A stretch of DNA of 64,000 bases, from contig JAXHMR010000008.1 in NCBI GenBank assembly GCA_034521225.1, forward strand, positions 9,855 through 73,854, written 5' to 3'. Every line of letters begins with the position of its first letter. The first letter of the stretch is position 1. Below are positions 39,442 through 48,157 of this stretch, one piece after another. The stretch comes from Woeseia sp034521225. Its GTDB lineage: Bacteria > Pseudomonadota > Gammaproteobacteria > Steroidobacterales > Woeseiaceae. Under the pieces are notes generated by a model, which had not been told where the DNA came from, searched no databases, and saw only the letters and a program-made list of their open reading frames with translations. The position numbers and the translations under genes are program-made.

Positions 39442-40823
39442 ATGCTTTCCCACGCCTCTGCTGTCCCGCCCGCCGTCCCGAGCGACAACGACCTCTCCAT
39501 CGACGACCTCGACCGCGCTATCACCAGCCTCGCCGCACAGCTGAACGCGGTGACCCACGACTTCCTGATACTGGTCCGCCGCTTCGACGAGCGTGCCGGC
39601 TGGCTCGGCTGGGGGTTCCAAAGTTGCGCCGACTGGCTGCACTGGCGTTGCGATCTTTCCTTAAGCGCCGCGCGCGAAAAGGTGCGGGTGGCGCATGCGC
39701 TTAAATGCCTGCCGGCTATCGCAATGGCCTTCGCCAAAGGCGAGCTTTCCTACTCCAAGGTGCGGGCACTCACCAGGGTTGCGGGTAGGGAGAACGAGGA
39801 CGAGCTTCTCGAGTTTGCGCTGCGTACGACGGCGGCTCGTGTCGAGGAGCGATGCCGGGAGCTGCGTTGCGGCAGGGCAGCCTCCACGGACGAGGCAGTC
39901 CGCGCACTCGCGCGGCGATCTTTGAGCCTGCGACGCGATCCGGATCGCGGGACGATCACGATCACCGTTGAGCTTCCGCTGGAGACCGGTGAGCTCGTTG
40001 ACAAGGCGCTGGACCAGGCTGTCGAGGCAACGGCGTCATCGACACCCGAACTCGCGGAGGAAAGCTGGGCGGCACAACGGGCGGACGCGCTCGTGGCGCT
40101 GGCGCAGACGTATCTTGGCAGGAGCGGCGGGGGCGAGGCTGCAACTGGAACGTCGGATCACTACCAGGTCGTCGTGCATGTGGATGAGTCGGCCCTCCGC
40201 GGAGGTGTGGGCGGGCCGGTTTACCGATCGAATCGCTCCGGCGCATCGGCTGTGATGCGAGCCGCCTTGTACTGGTCGAGGACGAGCACGGCGAGCCGTT
40301 GAGCGTCGGGCGCAAGAGTCGCGTCGTGCCGCAGGCGATCAAACGTGCGCTCTGGGCACGCGACCAGGGCTGCCGCTTTCCGGGGTGCGGGCAGCGGCGC
40401 TTCGTCGATGCCCACCATATCGAGCACTGGTCGGCGGGTGGCGAGACGAGCCTCACCAACCTGATGTTGCTCTGCTCGAAGCATCACACGCTGGTTCACG
40501 AGGGGGGCTTCCGGATCGTGAAGGATTATCGCGACCGCTGGTTCTTCCGGCGGCCGGACGGCCGCGCGGTGCCGGCTTGCGGCTATCGCGCCGCGGATAT
40601 GCGCGATGAGGATGCGGCCGCAGAAGACGAATACTTTGAAGTAGAGCACTCAGCCCATCCCTCCGCGGAGGGATCAAGAGTGGCAGAGCCCTGCTATCGG
40701 GACCTGACTGATATAGCCAAAGCCGCCAGGATGACCGACAATGCCAGCCGGCCTGAAACGGACAACACCAGTGCGCTGGAGAGGTGGACGACGCAGCAAG
40801 AACATCATCGACCGCCGCAGTAG
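39442..40823 (+). CDS. HNH endonuclease with DUF222 (13E12 repeat) domain (one frameshift)
   Basis: A DUF222 N-terminal region (HDFLILVRRFDERAGWLGWG, DWLHWRCDLSLSAAREKVRV) is followed, after an indel near 40220, by LPIESLRRIGCDASRLVLVE and a C-terminal HNH domain: CRFPGC, DAHHIEHWSAGGETSLTNLM and LCSKHHTLVHEGGF. The histidines and cysteine pair are intact. About 460 residues. The family is especially abundant in Actinobacteria and behaves like repeated, possibly mobile, nuclease genes; its role is uncertain. The end overlaps the next gene by 80 bases. Confidence 0.85.
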
Positions 40824-41619
40824 CGGCCCCGGTCGAAAAATGGTCGGCGGCGGTATCGGCACGATCGTTGTCATCCTGGTGGGAATGTACTTCGGGATTG
40901 ACCCGACTTTTCTGCTGGAAGGGATGCAGTCAGTCAGCGTGGATGATTCCGGTACGCAACTGACCGCCGAAGAGCTCGAAAACGATCCGCAAGCCCACAT
41001 GGTCTCTGTAGTGATCGCGGACACCGAGGATGTCTGGCGTGCGCTGTTTGCCGCCAGTGGTGCCGAATACGTGGAACCGCGGCTGGTCCTGTTCCGCGGT
41101 GCGACTCGATCCGCTTGCGGCCTGGGACAGGCGGCGATGGGTCCGTTTTATTGCCCTGCCGACCAGAATGTTTATATCGATCTTGCCTTCTTTCAGGACC
41201 TGCATGATCGTTTCGACGCGCCGGGCGATTTTGCGCAGGCCTATGTCATCGCGCACGAAATCGGCCACCATGTGCAGACTCTGCTGGGCGTCTCCGGCGA
41301 AGTTCGGCGACTGCAATCACAAGCAAGCGCGGCGGAAGCCAACCAGCTGTCGGTGAGGCTGGAGCTTCAGGCGGACTGTTTCGCGGGGGTCTGGGCCAAC
41401 CGTGCGAAGAACATAAAGCTGGAGGAAGGGGATGTCGAAGAAGCCCTGAATGCGGCGTCCGCCATCGGCGACGACCGGCTGCAGCGGCAAAGCGGCGGTA
41501 CCGTGACGCCGGACTCCTTCACGCACGGCAGCTCGGAACAGCGACGACGGTGGTTCAGCAACGGACTGCGTAGTGGCAATCCCGATAGTTGCGATACCTT
41601 CGCTGCAGACGATTTGTAA
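40741..41619 (+). CDS. YpfJ-type neutral zinc metallopeptidase
   Basis: A 292-residue protein from ATG 40741; GTG 40771 starts VRWRGGRRSKNIIDRR, the usual family N-terminus, and may be the true start. One transmembrane segment (GGGIGTIVVILVGMYFGI) is followed by an extracytoplasmic zinc domain: PRLVLFRGATRSACGLGQ, GPFYCPADQNVYIDLAFF, and the catalytic helix AYVIAHEIGHHVQTLLG with HEIGH. LELQADCFAGVWAN supplies the third ligand. Matches the YpfJ family of putative neutral zinc peptidases. Substrate unknown. Confidence 0.9.
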   Translation: MPAGLKRTTPVRWRGGRRSKNIIDRRSSGPGRKMVGGGIGTIVVILVGMYFGIDPTFLLEGMQSVSVDDSGTQLTAEELENDPQAHMVSVVIADTEDVWRALFAASGAEYVEPRLVLFRGATRSACGLGQAAMGPFYCPADQNVYIDLAFFQDLHDRFDAPGDFAQAYVIAHEIGHHVQTLLGVSGEVRRLQSQASAAEANQLSVRLELQADCFAGVWANRAKNIKLEEGDVEEALNAASAIGDDRLQRQSGGTVTPDSFTHGSSEQRRRWFSNGLRSGNPDSCDTFAADDL

Positions 41620-41675
41620 TCAGGCGGCGACTGCGTTCGACATGCGACGTTCGCGCTCACGAAGACTCAAGTGGC

Positions 41676-42899
41676 TCACCCTTCCCGCAAAGCCAGCGAT
41701 GGTTCGAGCTGCGCCAGGCGAATGCCCCCCAGCATTGCCGCAACGCTCGCGAACACGAGCGTCATACCCAGTGCGACGAGGAAATGCAGCGGAAGCAGAC
41801 GGCAAACGGCCTGGCCGCCGCCGATATTGTCGGCAAACAGCGAGTTGAGTCCTAACTGGACCGCAAAAAATGCGACGGATGCGATCAGCCAGCCCAATAC
41901 ACCGGTCAGCATTGCCTGCAATATCGGAAACCAGACGATACCCCGGGTGCGAAAGCCGGTAAGCCTCAACACGCTGAACTCGCGCCGTTTCCTGTCTATG
42001 TTCGCCCACACGCTGCTTCCGAACGACAGGCCGTAACCCATCGCGGCGATGATCGCGATAATCCAGAAGACGATACTCAAGTTACGGTCCAGTGACTGCA
42101 CGAGTTCGATGTCCGCGCTCCGCGTCCGTACATCGATACCCTGCGACATCAGGCCGCGGCGCAGTCCGGCGACGTCCTCCAGCTGCGCGGCATACAGCCG
42201 GAACCCGGCAAATGCGCGGGCCGAGTCATCGACCACGGCGCCGTCCCAGTCGAACTGCGGCACAGCACGGCCATCGCGGAAGTCCTCGACCGCGACCATG
42301 AGATCGTGCGACACAAACATGCCGTCACGCGCGAAGGCGGCTGGCGATGCAACGCCTGTCACCTCGAGTGGTATCAATTCGGTTTCCGCGTTGCCCGACA
42401 AGGTGCGGGAAACGATACCCTCGACGCGCGCCCCCGCAGCGACGCCAAGTTTTTCAGCGGCGTCGAGCGACAGCACCACGCGGTCGTAGCCCGTCGGCGC
42501 GTCCAGCTCATCGAGCACCGGGTCTCCCGCTGCCGATGGCACGAGTTCCACACTGATGATCCGCCCCTCGTCACTGGTGGGCACTCGCAAGCGCATCGTT
42601 GCGGCGATGGCACGTGTGCGCGGCACGATAAACGCGACATCGCCGCGAGCGGCCATTGCGTCGAACCAGGCGGGATCGAAGCTGCCGCTGCCGGCGGGCA
42701 CGATCTGGCGATAGCGGGGATCTTCGGTCAACGGCGCGAGCAGGTTGCCGATGATGCCGAACTTCAGTCCGAACAGGACGAGCAGCGGCAACAGCACGGC
42801 ACTCAATGCCAGTATGAAACACGCCGACATGATGCGCTCGTGCAGGAAGTCCCGCCACGCAAGGCGCAGTATCAGGCCGGATTGGGATTCAGCTGGCAA
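41676..42899 (-). CDS. FtsX/MacB-type ABC transporter permease
   Basis: An intact 407-residue permease: one N-terminal membrane helix (IMSACFILALSAVLLPLLVL), a large extracytoplasmic domain of about 230 residues, then three C-terminal helices (VFWIIAIIAAMGYGLSFGSS, LQAMLTGVLGWLIASVAFF, FLVALGMTLVFASVAAMLGG) ending in LRLTGF- and LEPSLALREG-type motifs usual for FtsX. Such permeases do not pump small molecules through the membrane but pull on periplasmic partners by ATP hydrolysis. Its start overlaps the end of the ATPase gene at 42889, so they form one complex. Confidence 0.88.
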   Translation of the reverse strand: MPAESQSGLILRLAWRDFLHERIMSACFILALSAVLLPLLVLFGLKFGIIGNLLAPLTEDPRYRQIVPAGSGSFDPAWFDAMAARGDVAFIVPRTRAIAATMRLRVPTSDEGRIISVELVPSAAGDPVLDELDAPTGYDRVVLSLDAAEKLGVAAGARVEGIVSRTLSGNAETELIPLEVTGVASPAAFARDGMFVSHDLMVAVEDFRDGRAVPQFDWDGAVVDDSARAFAGFRLYAAQLEDVAGLRRGLMSQGIDVRTRSADIELVQSLDRNLSIVFWIIAIIAAMGYGLSFGSSVWANIDRKRREFSVLRLTGFRTRGIVWFPILQAMLTGVLGWLIASVAFFAVQLGLNSLFADNIGGGQAVCRLLPLHFLVALGMTLVFASVAAMLGGIRLAQLEPSLALREG

Positions 42900-43590
42900 C
42901 GCCGGACACCGTTACGTGCATCGTAGTTGCGTCGACCGCATCGACATGATGGTCGATCATGTCGAGGCCGGCGCTCCGCATCAGGCGGTGGGCATGGCTC
43001 GCTACGATCAGCGTAACACCGAGGTCATCGACGAGTCCGACCATCAGTTGCATGATGCGTTCGGCATTGAGCGGGTCCACCGATGCCGTCGGTTCATCCG
43101 CGATCAGCACTGATGGTTCGTGGGCCAGTGCGCGCGCGATCGCAACGCGCTGGCGCTGGCCCACCGAAAGCTCCGCCGGCAGCTTGTCCAGTTGCCCGGC
43201 AATATTGAGTCGCTCAGCCCAGCCGTCGGCCGTTTCGCCGATCTCCTGCTGCAGCAGTCGCCGCGACAGGTTGATGTTCTCGCGTACCGTGAGATAGGGG
43301 AGCAGGCCGCCGTATTGCAGCACGTAGCCTATGTGCCGGCTGCGCAGGTTGCTCAAACCATCGACGTCGGCGGATTCCCATGCATCCATTATGTCGTGCG
43401 TGTCGTTGTCAGGCTTGAAGTCGAAGCGATCGCTCGCCGACGGGCGCAGTATCATCGCGAGCAACTCGAGGAGGGTACTCTTGCCGGACCCGCTCTCGCC
43501 GATGAAGGCGAGTTTCGCGCCCGCCGGAATGTCGAGACCTGGAACGGTCAGGCGAAACTCCGAGCCGCCGGCCCGGTAACTCTTCACCAC
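42889..43590 (-). CDS. ABC transporter ATP-binding protein (LolD/MacB-type)
   Basis: Walker A is GESGSGKST (about residue 31), the signature LSVGQRQRVAIARALAH and Walker B VLIADEPTASVD, so it should hydrolyse ATP. About 233 residues from GTG 43590; the frame is open further upstream into the VWA gene, so the start is not fixed. It resembles the LolD/FtsE group that powers FtsX-like permeases. A mild oddity is LSVGQ in place of the usual LSGGQ in the signature. It sits between the VWA gene and the permease in one leftward operon. Confidence 0.88.
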   Translation of the reverse strand: MVKSYRAGGSEFRLTVPGLDIPAGAKLAFIGESGSGKSTLLELLAMILRPSASDRFDFKPDNDTHDIMDAWESADVDGLSNLRSRHIGYVLQYGGLLPYLTVRENINLSRRLLQQEIGETADGWAERLNIAGQLDKLPAELSVGQRQRVAIARALAHEPSVLIADEPTASVDPLNAERIMQLMVGLVDDLGVTLIVASHAHRLMRSAGLDMIDHHVDAVDATTMHVTVSGVAS

Positions 43591-43616
43591 TCCGCGCAGT
43601 GAAAAGACCGGATCAC

Positions 43617-45557
43617 TCAGGGCAACGCCTCCAGCAACAGCGGGTACACGGAATCTCCGTCCACGGCCTCGCCATCCAGCGACACCCAGAGATCGACGTT
43701 ATCGTGCAATGCGCGGTAGTACGCAACCTTGCCGTCGAGTTGGTTGATGAATTCGAACTGCCGTTGTGCCGGCCACTGCTCCCAGATGCTGAGATCGAGA
43801 TTCATCACCTCGCTTCGGTAGGGCAGGCCCTCCAGGTACTCGCGCATATAGCCGAGATCCGCGAGGCTCTCTCCGCCTAGCGCTCGTGTCGCCGACTTCA
43901 CGGCTTCCGGATCGCGGCTGATTGATGCGGAAAGGCTCTTCAACTCATCCAGAAAGTCGTCGGGTGCGAGCGCTCCTTCCTCGGCAGTTATCAACACCTG
44001 TTGCAGGACTTCATGCAAGTCACTGAGCTGGTCACGTGTCAAAAGCACCCGGACATCGAGTGCGCGTTCCTGCGGCGCATCGAAATCGCGGTCGATCATC
44101 CAGGCATTGAACAGCGATGGCACGCCTTGTCCGGACTGCTCCTGCAGGTAACGCATGCGCAGACCGTAGCCGAGGCGAGCAACTTTGTCCTGCAACTCCC
44201 CGAGTTCCGTTTCCGCATTAGCGGCGGCGATCTGCGACGGCGGCTGGCCTGCTGCCGCGGCACGGACCTGCGACGTGAGTTGCCCGGTGAGCGTGCTCAA
44301 CGCCTGTTCGAAAACATCGACGTCACCGGTTTTCACAGGGTAGTAGAAATCGCCAATGCCGCTCACGGTGGATAACTGACGATACTCGGCCTCGGCGTAG
44401 TCGTGATTGTCGGTGCCTGACGGCGACTTCAGGTGGAAAACACTGATTGCGATGTCTTTGTCTGCCGCGAGCCGACGCAATGCCGCCGCATCGAGCCCTG
44501 TCGTCGACAGCGGATCGTTTGCGCCGCGCGGCCCGGCATCCGTGATCAGGATGACGTAACGCGCGTAGTAGCCACTCCAGTCGATCGCCCGAACGGCTTC
44601 ATTCACACCGGCGTAGGCGTCCTCGTTGTATCCCTGGCTCGAAACCGTTGCAGGCCGAACCTGGTCGATGCTCGACAGGAACGCCTCACCGCTGACGCCA
44701 TCCTCAAGGTTCGCGAAGGTCCGGCTTACGTATTCGAGGCCGGGGACCGCGGAGGTACTGTCGCGGAAGGCGACGAGACCGTAACTGACACGCTCGGAAA
44801 GTTCTGCCTCGTCAATGGCACGATAGACGCGCTGCATGACGTCACGGGTCGCATCGATGTAGGGCTTCATCGATATAGTCGAATCGATGACGAATACAAT
44901 CCCGGTACGGTAGGCCTCCACGATTGCCTCGGAATCCTGCAGCGGTACGGTGGCGACCCGCAGCAATCTCGCCTGCTGGCCGCTGACAAGCACGTCTTCG
45001 TGGCCCAGGATCGGTACGAGGTAGAAGTCGCGACGAATGTCGACGTGTCCCTCCGGCTGCACGGCCACCACCGGCGAATCGGCATTCGTTCCCTCGATGG
45101 CTTGCGCACGCAACTGCCGGTAGGCAGCCGCGTCGTTTCCATCGACGATTTCTTTCAGCGCGTCGCGGTCGCCGAACAGTAATACCCGCTCGTGTTGTGC
45201 CGGATCGCGAAACGCGACTGTCAGCGTCTGTTGCCAGTCGACAGCTTCTTCGCCAGCAAGCCAGCCCTCGATGTCGCCCGTACTGTTCAAGCCGACCTGC
45301 AGCCACTCGCGATCATCCCGCTGTTGGCGGTCGTAAACGTAGTAGGTCGAAAAAGGCGGCACGATGCGTGGATCGGATGTGTCGCCTGCCGTATCCACGA
45401 GTGCTGCGCCTGGCACGGCGATGACGCGCTGGTACAAGGCGGTCTTGCCTTCCTGCAGCATTGGCCGCTGGACCTGTGCCGAGGCGTCAGCCGCGAAAGT
45501 AGTAACGAACCCGGCAAGCAGCGCGATCGCGGCTGCGGAGAATATCTTGTTATGCAT
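43617..45557 (-). CDS. periplasmic von Willebrand factor A (VWA) domain protein
   Basis: The ATG at 45557 is chosen because GGGAG lies nine bases upstream. A signal peptide (IFSAAAIALLAGFVTTFAAD) is followed by an SH3-like region (RVIAVPGAALVDTAG, YVYDRQQRDDREWLQVG) and a VWA domain whose MIDAS motif begins near residue 224 (IVFVIDSTISMKPYIDATRD), with ARYVILITDAGPRGAND as the later metal-site strand. The 290-residue C-terminus is mostly helical and unassigned. Product about 646 residues, intact. It is in one operon with a Sel1 protein, an ABC ATPase and an FtsX permease, which suggests a mechanochemical envelope machine. Function unknown. Confidence 0.82.
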   Translation of the reverse strand: MHNKIFSAAAIALLAGFVTTFAADASAQVQRPMLQEGKTALYQRVIAVPGAALVDTAGDTSDPRIVPPFSTYYVYDRQQRDDREWLQVGLNSTGDIEGWLAGEEAVDWQQTLTVAFRDPAQHERVLLFGDRDALKEIVDGNDAAAYRQLRAQAIEGTNADSPVVAVQPEGHVDIRRDFYLVPILGHEDVLVSGQQARLLRVATVPLQDSEAIVEAYRTGIVFVIDSTISMKPYIDATRDVMQRVYRAIDEAELSERVSYGLVAFRDSTSAVPGLEYVSRTFANLEDGVSGEAFLSSIDQVRPATVSSQGYNEDAYAGVNEAVRAIDWSGYYARYVILITDAGPRGANDPLSTTGLDAAALRRLAADKDIAISVFHLKSPSGTDNHDYAEAEYRQLSTVSGIGDFYYPVKTGDVDVFEQALSTLTGQLTSQVRAAAAGQPPSQIAAANAETELGELQDKVARLGYGLRMRYLQEQSGQGVPSLFNAWMIDRDFDAPQERALDVRVLLTRDQLSDLHEVLQQVLITAEEGALAPDDFLDELKSLSASISRDPEAVKSATRALGGESLADLGYMREYLEGLPYRSEVMNLDLSIWEQWPAQRQFEFINQLDGKVAYYRALHDNVDLWVSLDGEAVDGDSVYPLLLEALP

Positions 45558-45562
45558 GATGT

Positions 45563-46186
45563 TTACTCCCATTGCAGCAGCAGCCGCTCGGCGTCCGCGC
45601 TGCCGGCGGCTGCCGCCTGTTCGGCCCATGCACGCAATTCGTCGAGTCTCGTTGCGGCGTTCTCATGACCCGCCTCTGCTGCCTCGCTGTACCATTTGTA
45701 GGCCTGAAAGGGATCGGGCTCGTCCATAAAGCTTGAGTCCGGCGAGTGATGATTCGGATCATTGAACGTAGCCAGCGAATACGCGGCCGGTGCGTGGCCG
45801 CCGCGCGCGGCGTAAAAGTACAGGAGTTGTGCGTCTGCCATGCGTTCCTCGGACAGGAACTCTTCCGCCCGTCGGTACGCTTCGGCGTAGTCCACGCTGT
45901 CCGCTGCGGCTTCGAGTTCGCCGATGATGTCGCGAGCCGAATCGCCGCGTTCGGCCGGTGACTCTGCTGGCTCGACGGTTTCGAGCGGGCGTGTGGAAGC
46001 GGGTGCCGGCACCGGTTCAGGCTCCGGTTCGGGCCTGAGCCACACGATGGCGAATATGATCGCCAGCAAAGCGATGACAGCGACAATCACCAGCAGGCGA
46101 TTGTCGATCCGGCCACGACAACGCCGGCGCGCTGCCGTGAGCATCAGCGGTTCTTGATTCAGTCGTTGCACGATCGTGCTCCTCAT
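45563..46186 (-). CDS. membrane-anchored Sel1/TPR-repeat protein
   Basis: 207 residues: a cytoplasmic basic start, one transmembrane helix (NRLLVIVAVIALLAIIFAIV), a proline/glutamate linker (PEPEPEPVPAPA), and helical Sel1-like repeats (AQLLYFYAARGGHAPAAYSL, AYKWYSEAAEAGHENAATRL). Intact. It lies five bases upstream of the VWA start and is the first gene of the leftward operon. Sel1 repeats bind proteins, so it probably recruits a partner for the VWA/ABC complex. MLTAARR, 14 residues on, is an alternative start. Confidence 0.78.
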   Translation of the reverse strand: MRSTIVQRLNQEPLMLTAARRRCRGRIDNRLLVIVAVIALLAIIFAIVWLRPEPEPEPVPAPASTRPLETVEPAESPAERGDSARDIIGELEAAADSVDYAEAYRRAEEFLSEERMADAQLLYFYAARGGHAPAAYSLATFNDPNHHSPDSSFMDEPDPFQAYKWYSEAAEAGHENAATRLDELRAWAEQAAAAGSADAERLLLQWE

Positions 46187-46304
46187 TATTTTGTTGTTAA
46201 GCTGGAACTGCGGCCGCGGAGGGTGCGATCATCCGTGGCACCTGCGAATCCCGTGGCGCTACGCATCGGCTTCGATGTAACGCCTTGCCGGCCGGAGACC
46301 TGAC

Positions 46305-48023
46305 TTGCGCAAAGCATGGTTGAGAGCGTTGCTCGTCATAGCGACTGTTTTCGCGCTGTACTCCCTGGCCGGGTTCGAACTCGTTCCTCACCTCGTTGAA
46401 AGGTGGTTGATCACGACGCTGGCACCCGATGCCGATCAAAAGCTGGACATCGAAGGCGTCGCTTTCAATCCTTATACCTTCGAAATGTCGTTGACCGACG
46501 TTACTCTAATTCAGGCAGAAAACCCAGCCAGAATTTCGGTCGATCGCATCGACGCGCGACTGTTCGCGGGCAGTTTGCTTGACGCCAGGTGGTTGTTTCG
46601 CGATCGGGTTGAGGTTTTCGGCATCGAGGTCGATTCTGCCTCAGACGGGCATCCGGAGTTCACGGCGGAGGCGTTGTCCGCCACCGGGGTTGCCATCAAT
46701 ACCCGGCAACCCTCGATAGCGATTGAAGCCATGCATGTCGCCGGACCACTGCTGGAGATCGAGCGCAGTGCCCGCGAAAGTGCTCTGCTGCCGCCCTGGC
46801 TGAATCACCCGGCCCTGACCGATGTAAGCCCGGACGCCCCGATCGACACCATCGTCCTGAGCGCCGGTCGCCTTGTATTTCTCGATCGCACGGTCCGGCC
46901 CACGGTGGAGGTTGGCGTTAACGGCATCGATGCGAGACTGTCGCGGGACCGAAGCGGCAACGTACCATTTGTTGCATTGTCGGCCAGCGGCCGGGTAGTT
47001 GGCTCCGGTAACGCGGATTTGACAGCGCGGTGGCAACCGCCGGGGCTGCGACGGGATTCGACGGTTCGGATCACCTTGTCCGATGTAGACCTGCCCGCCG
47101 TTTCGCCTTACGCGACTCGCATCATTGGGCGGAAAATTGTGTCAGGACGTGCTGACATTGATTGCAGTCTCGAGGCAATGGCGGCGGAGGTGTCGGTCGA
47201 ATCCCGACTCGTCGCGGACGACGTGCGGCTCGCGAACCCGGATGAGCATCCGGCGGACGCGCCATCGTTTCTCACGCTTGCCTTGCTCGAAGACCCGTCG
47301 GGCCAGGTGCGTGTAGTGCGGCGAGCCCGGTTTGACCGGAGGAACCTGGCTGCGGGCGTGCCCGGCCTGTGCCGTGAGCTCTGGCGCGAATTCTTTGCAG
47401 AGCTGCCAACGGCGCCATTCGAAGTGCTGGCCAAGCTCGCCGATTGGCAGCGCGGCCGCCTCGACCACCTCGCCTTCGAATTCGGCAGCGCCGAACTCTC
47501 GCCGGCTGCGAGCGAACAACTCCTTGCCATTGCCGGCGCACTGCGACAGCGGCCATTGCTGGGCCTCACTGTACAGCCCGGCTACGACTCGGTGGCCGAC
47601 CGCCGGGCCCTCGCGACTCGCCAGCTGCGCCAGCATGTCACACTCGCAACGAGTGCTCGTCCTCCCGGCGGGACAGAGGTCGCACCGCTCGATGTCGGGG
47701 ATGTGAAGGTGCGCAATATCCTTGATGAGTTTGCAAGTACCCGTCTTCGCCCTGCACAGCGTCGGGCGATCAACACACGATTTCCCGACAAAAACGGCCG
47801 TTATTACGAGGCCGTTTTCGAAGAGCTGGTACAAAATGAGGAGGTCAGCGAAACGGCGTTGCAGCGCCTGGCGCGCTACCGCGCGCGCGCTGTCGCCGAT
47901 GCGCTGGTCCGGGACGGCATCGACGACGCACGCCTCGATGTGGCCGGGGAGCTCGAACTTATGACGAGCGGCGGGGATATGCTGCAGCTGCCCATGTCGC
48001 TGCAGGCCATCGCCCGCCGGTAA
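46305..48023 (+). CDS. AsmA-like DUF748 protein
   Basis: A 572-residue protein from TTG 46305 with GGAG about ten bases before. One membrane helix (LLVIATVFALYSLAGFELVP) is followed by the DUF748/AsmA pattern IEGVAFNPYTFEMSLTDVTL, ARLFAGSLLDARWLFRDRVE and, near the end, LDHLAFEFGSAELSPAASEQ, LLAIAGALRQRPLLGLTVQP, an OmpA-like tail. Family members bridge the envelope and are linked to lipid transport, and are often about 1000 residues; this one is shorter, and the segment near 47300-47400 is atypical and may hide compensating indels. Confidence 0.8.
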   Translation: MRKAWLRALLVIATVFALYSLAGFELVPHLVERWLITTLAPDADQKLDIEGVAFNPYTFEMSLTDVTLIQAENPARISVDRIDARLFAGSLLDARWLFRDRVEVFGIEVDSASDGHPEFTAEALSATGVAINTRQPSIAIEAMHVAGPLLEIERSARESALLPPWLNHPALTDVSPDAPIDTIVLSAGRLVFLDRTVRPTVEVGVNGIDARLSRDRSGNVPFVALSASGRVVGSGNADLTARWQPPGLRRDSTVRITLSDVDLPAVSPYATRIIGRKIVSGRADIDCSLEAMAAEVSVESRLVADDVRLANPDEHPADAPSFLTLALLEDPSGQVRVVRRARFDRRNLAAGVPGLCRELWREFFAELPTAPFEVLAKLADWQRGRLDHLAFEFGSAELSPAASEQLLAIAGALRQRPLLGLTVQPGYDSVADRRALATRQLRQHVTLATSARPPGGTEVAPLDVGDVKVRNILDEFASTRLRPAQRRAINTRFPDKNGRYYEAVFEELVQNEEVSETALQRLARYRARAVADALVRDGIDDARLDVAGELELMTSGGDMLQLPMSLQAIARR

Positions 48024-48157
48024 TGCACCGTCGCCCTGCGGGTGTAGTTACGTGCAATCCCGCGGAGTGGCAGGTCATTCTGCACCCGGCTACTCGAATT
48101 TAGATTATGTACAATGCCAGGAAGGCAATAGTGAGCATTTAAGAGGGTAGCGTAACG

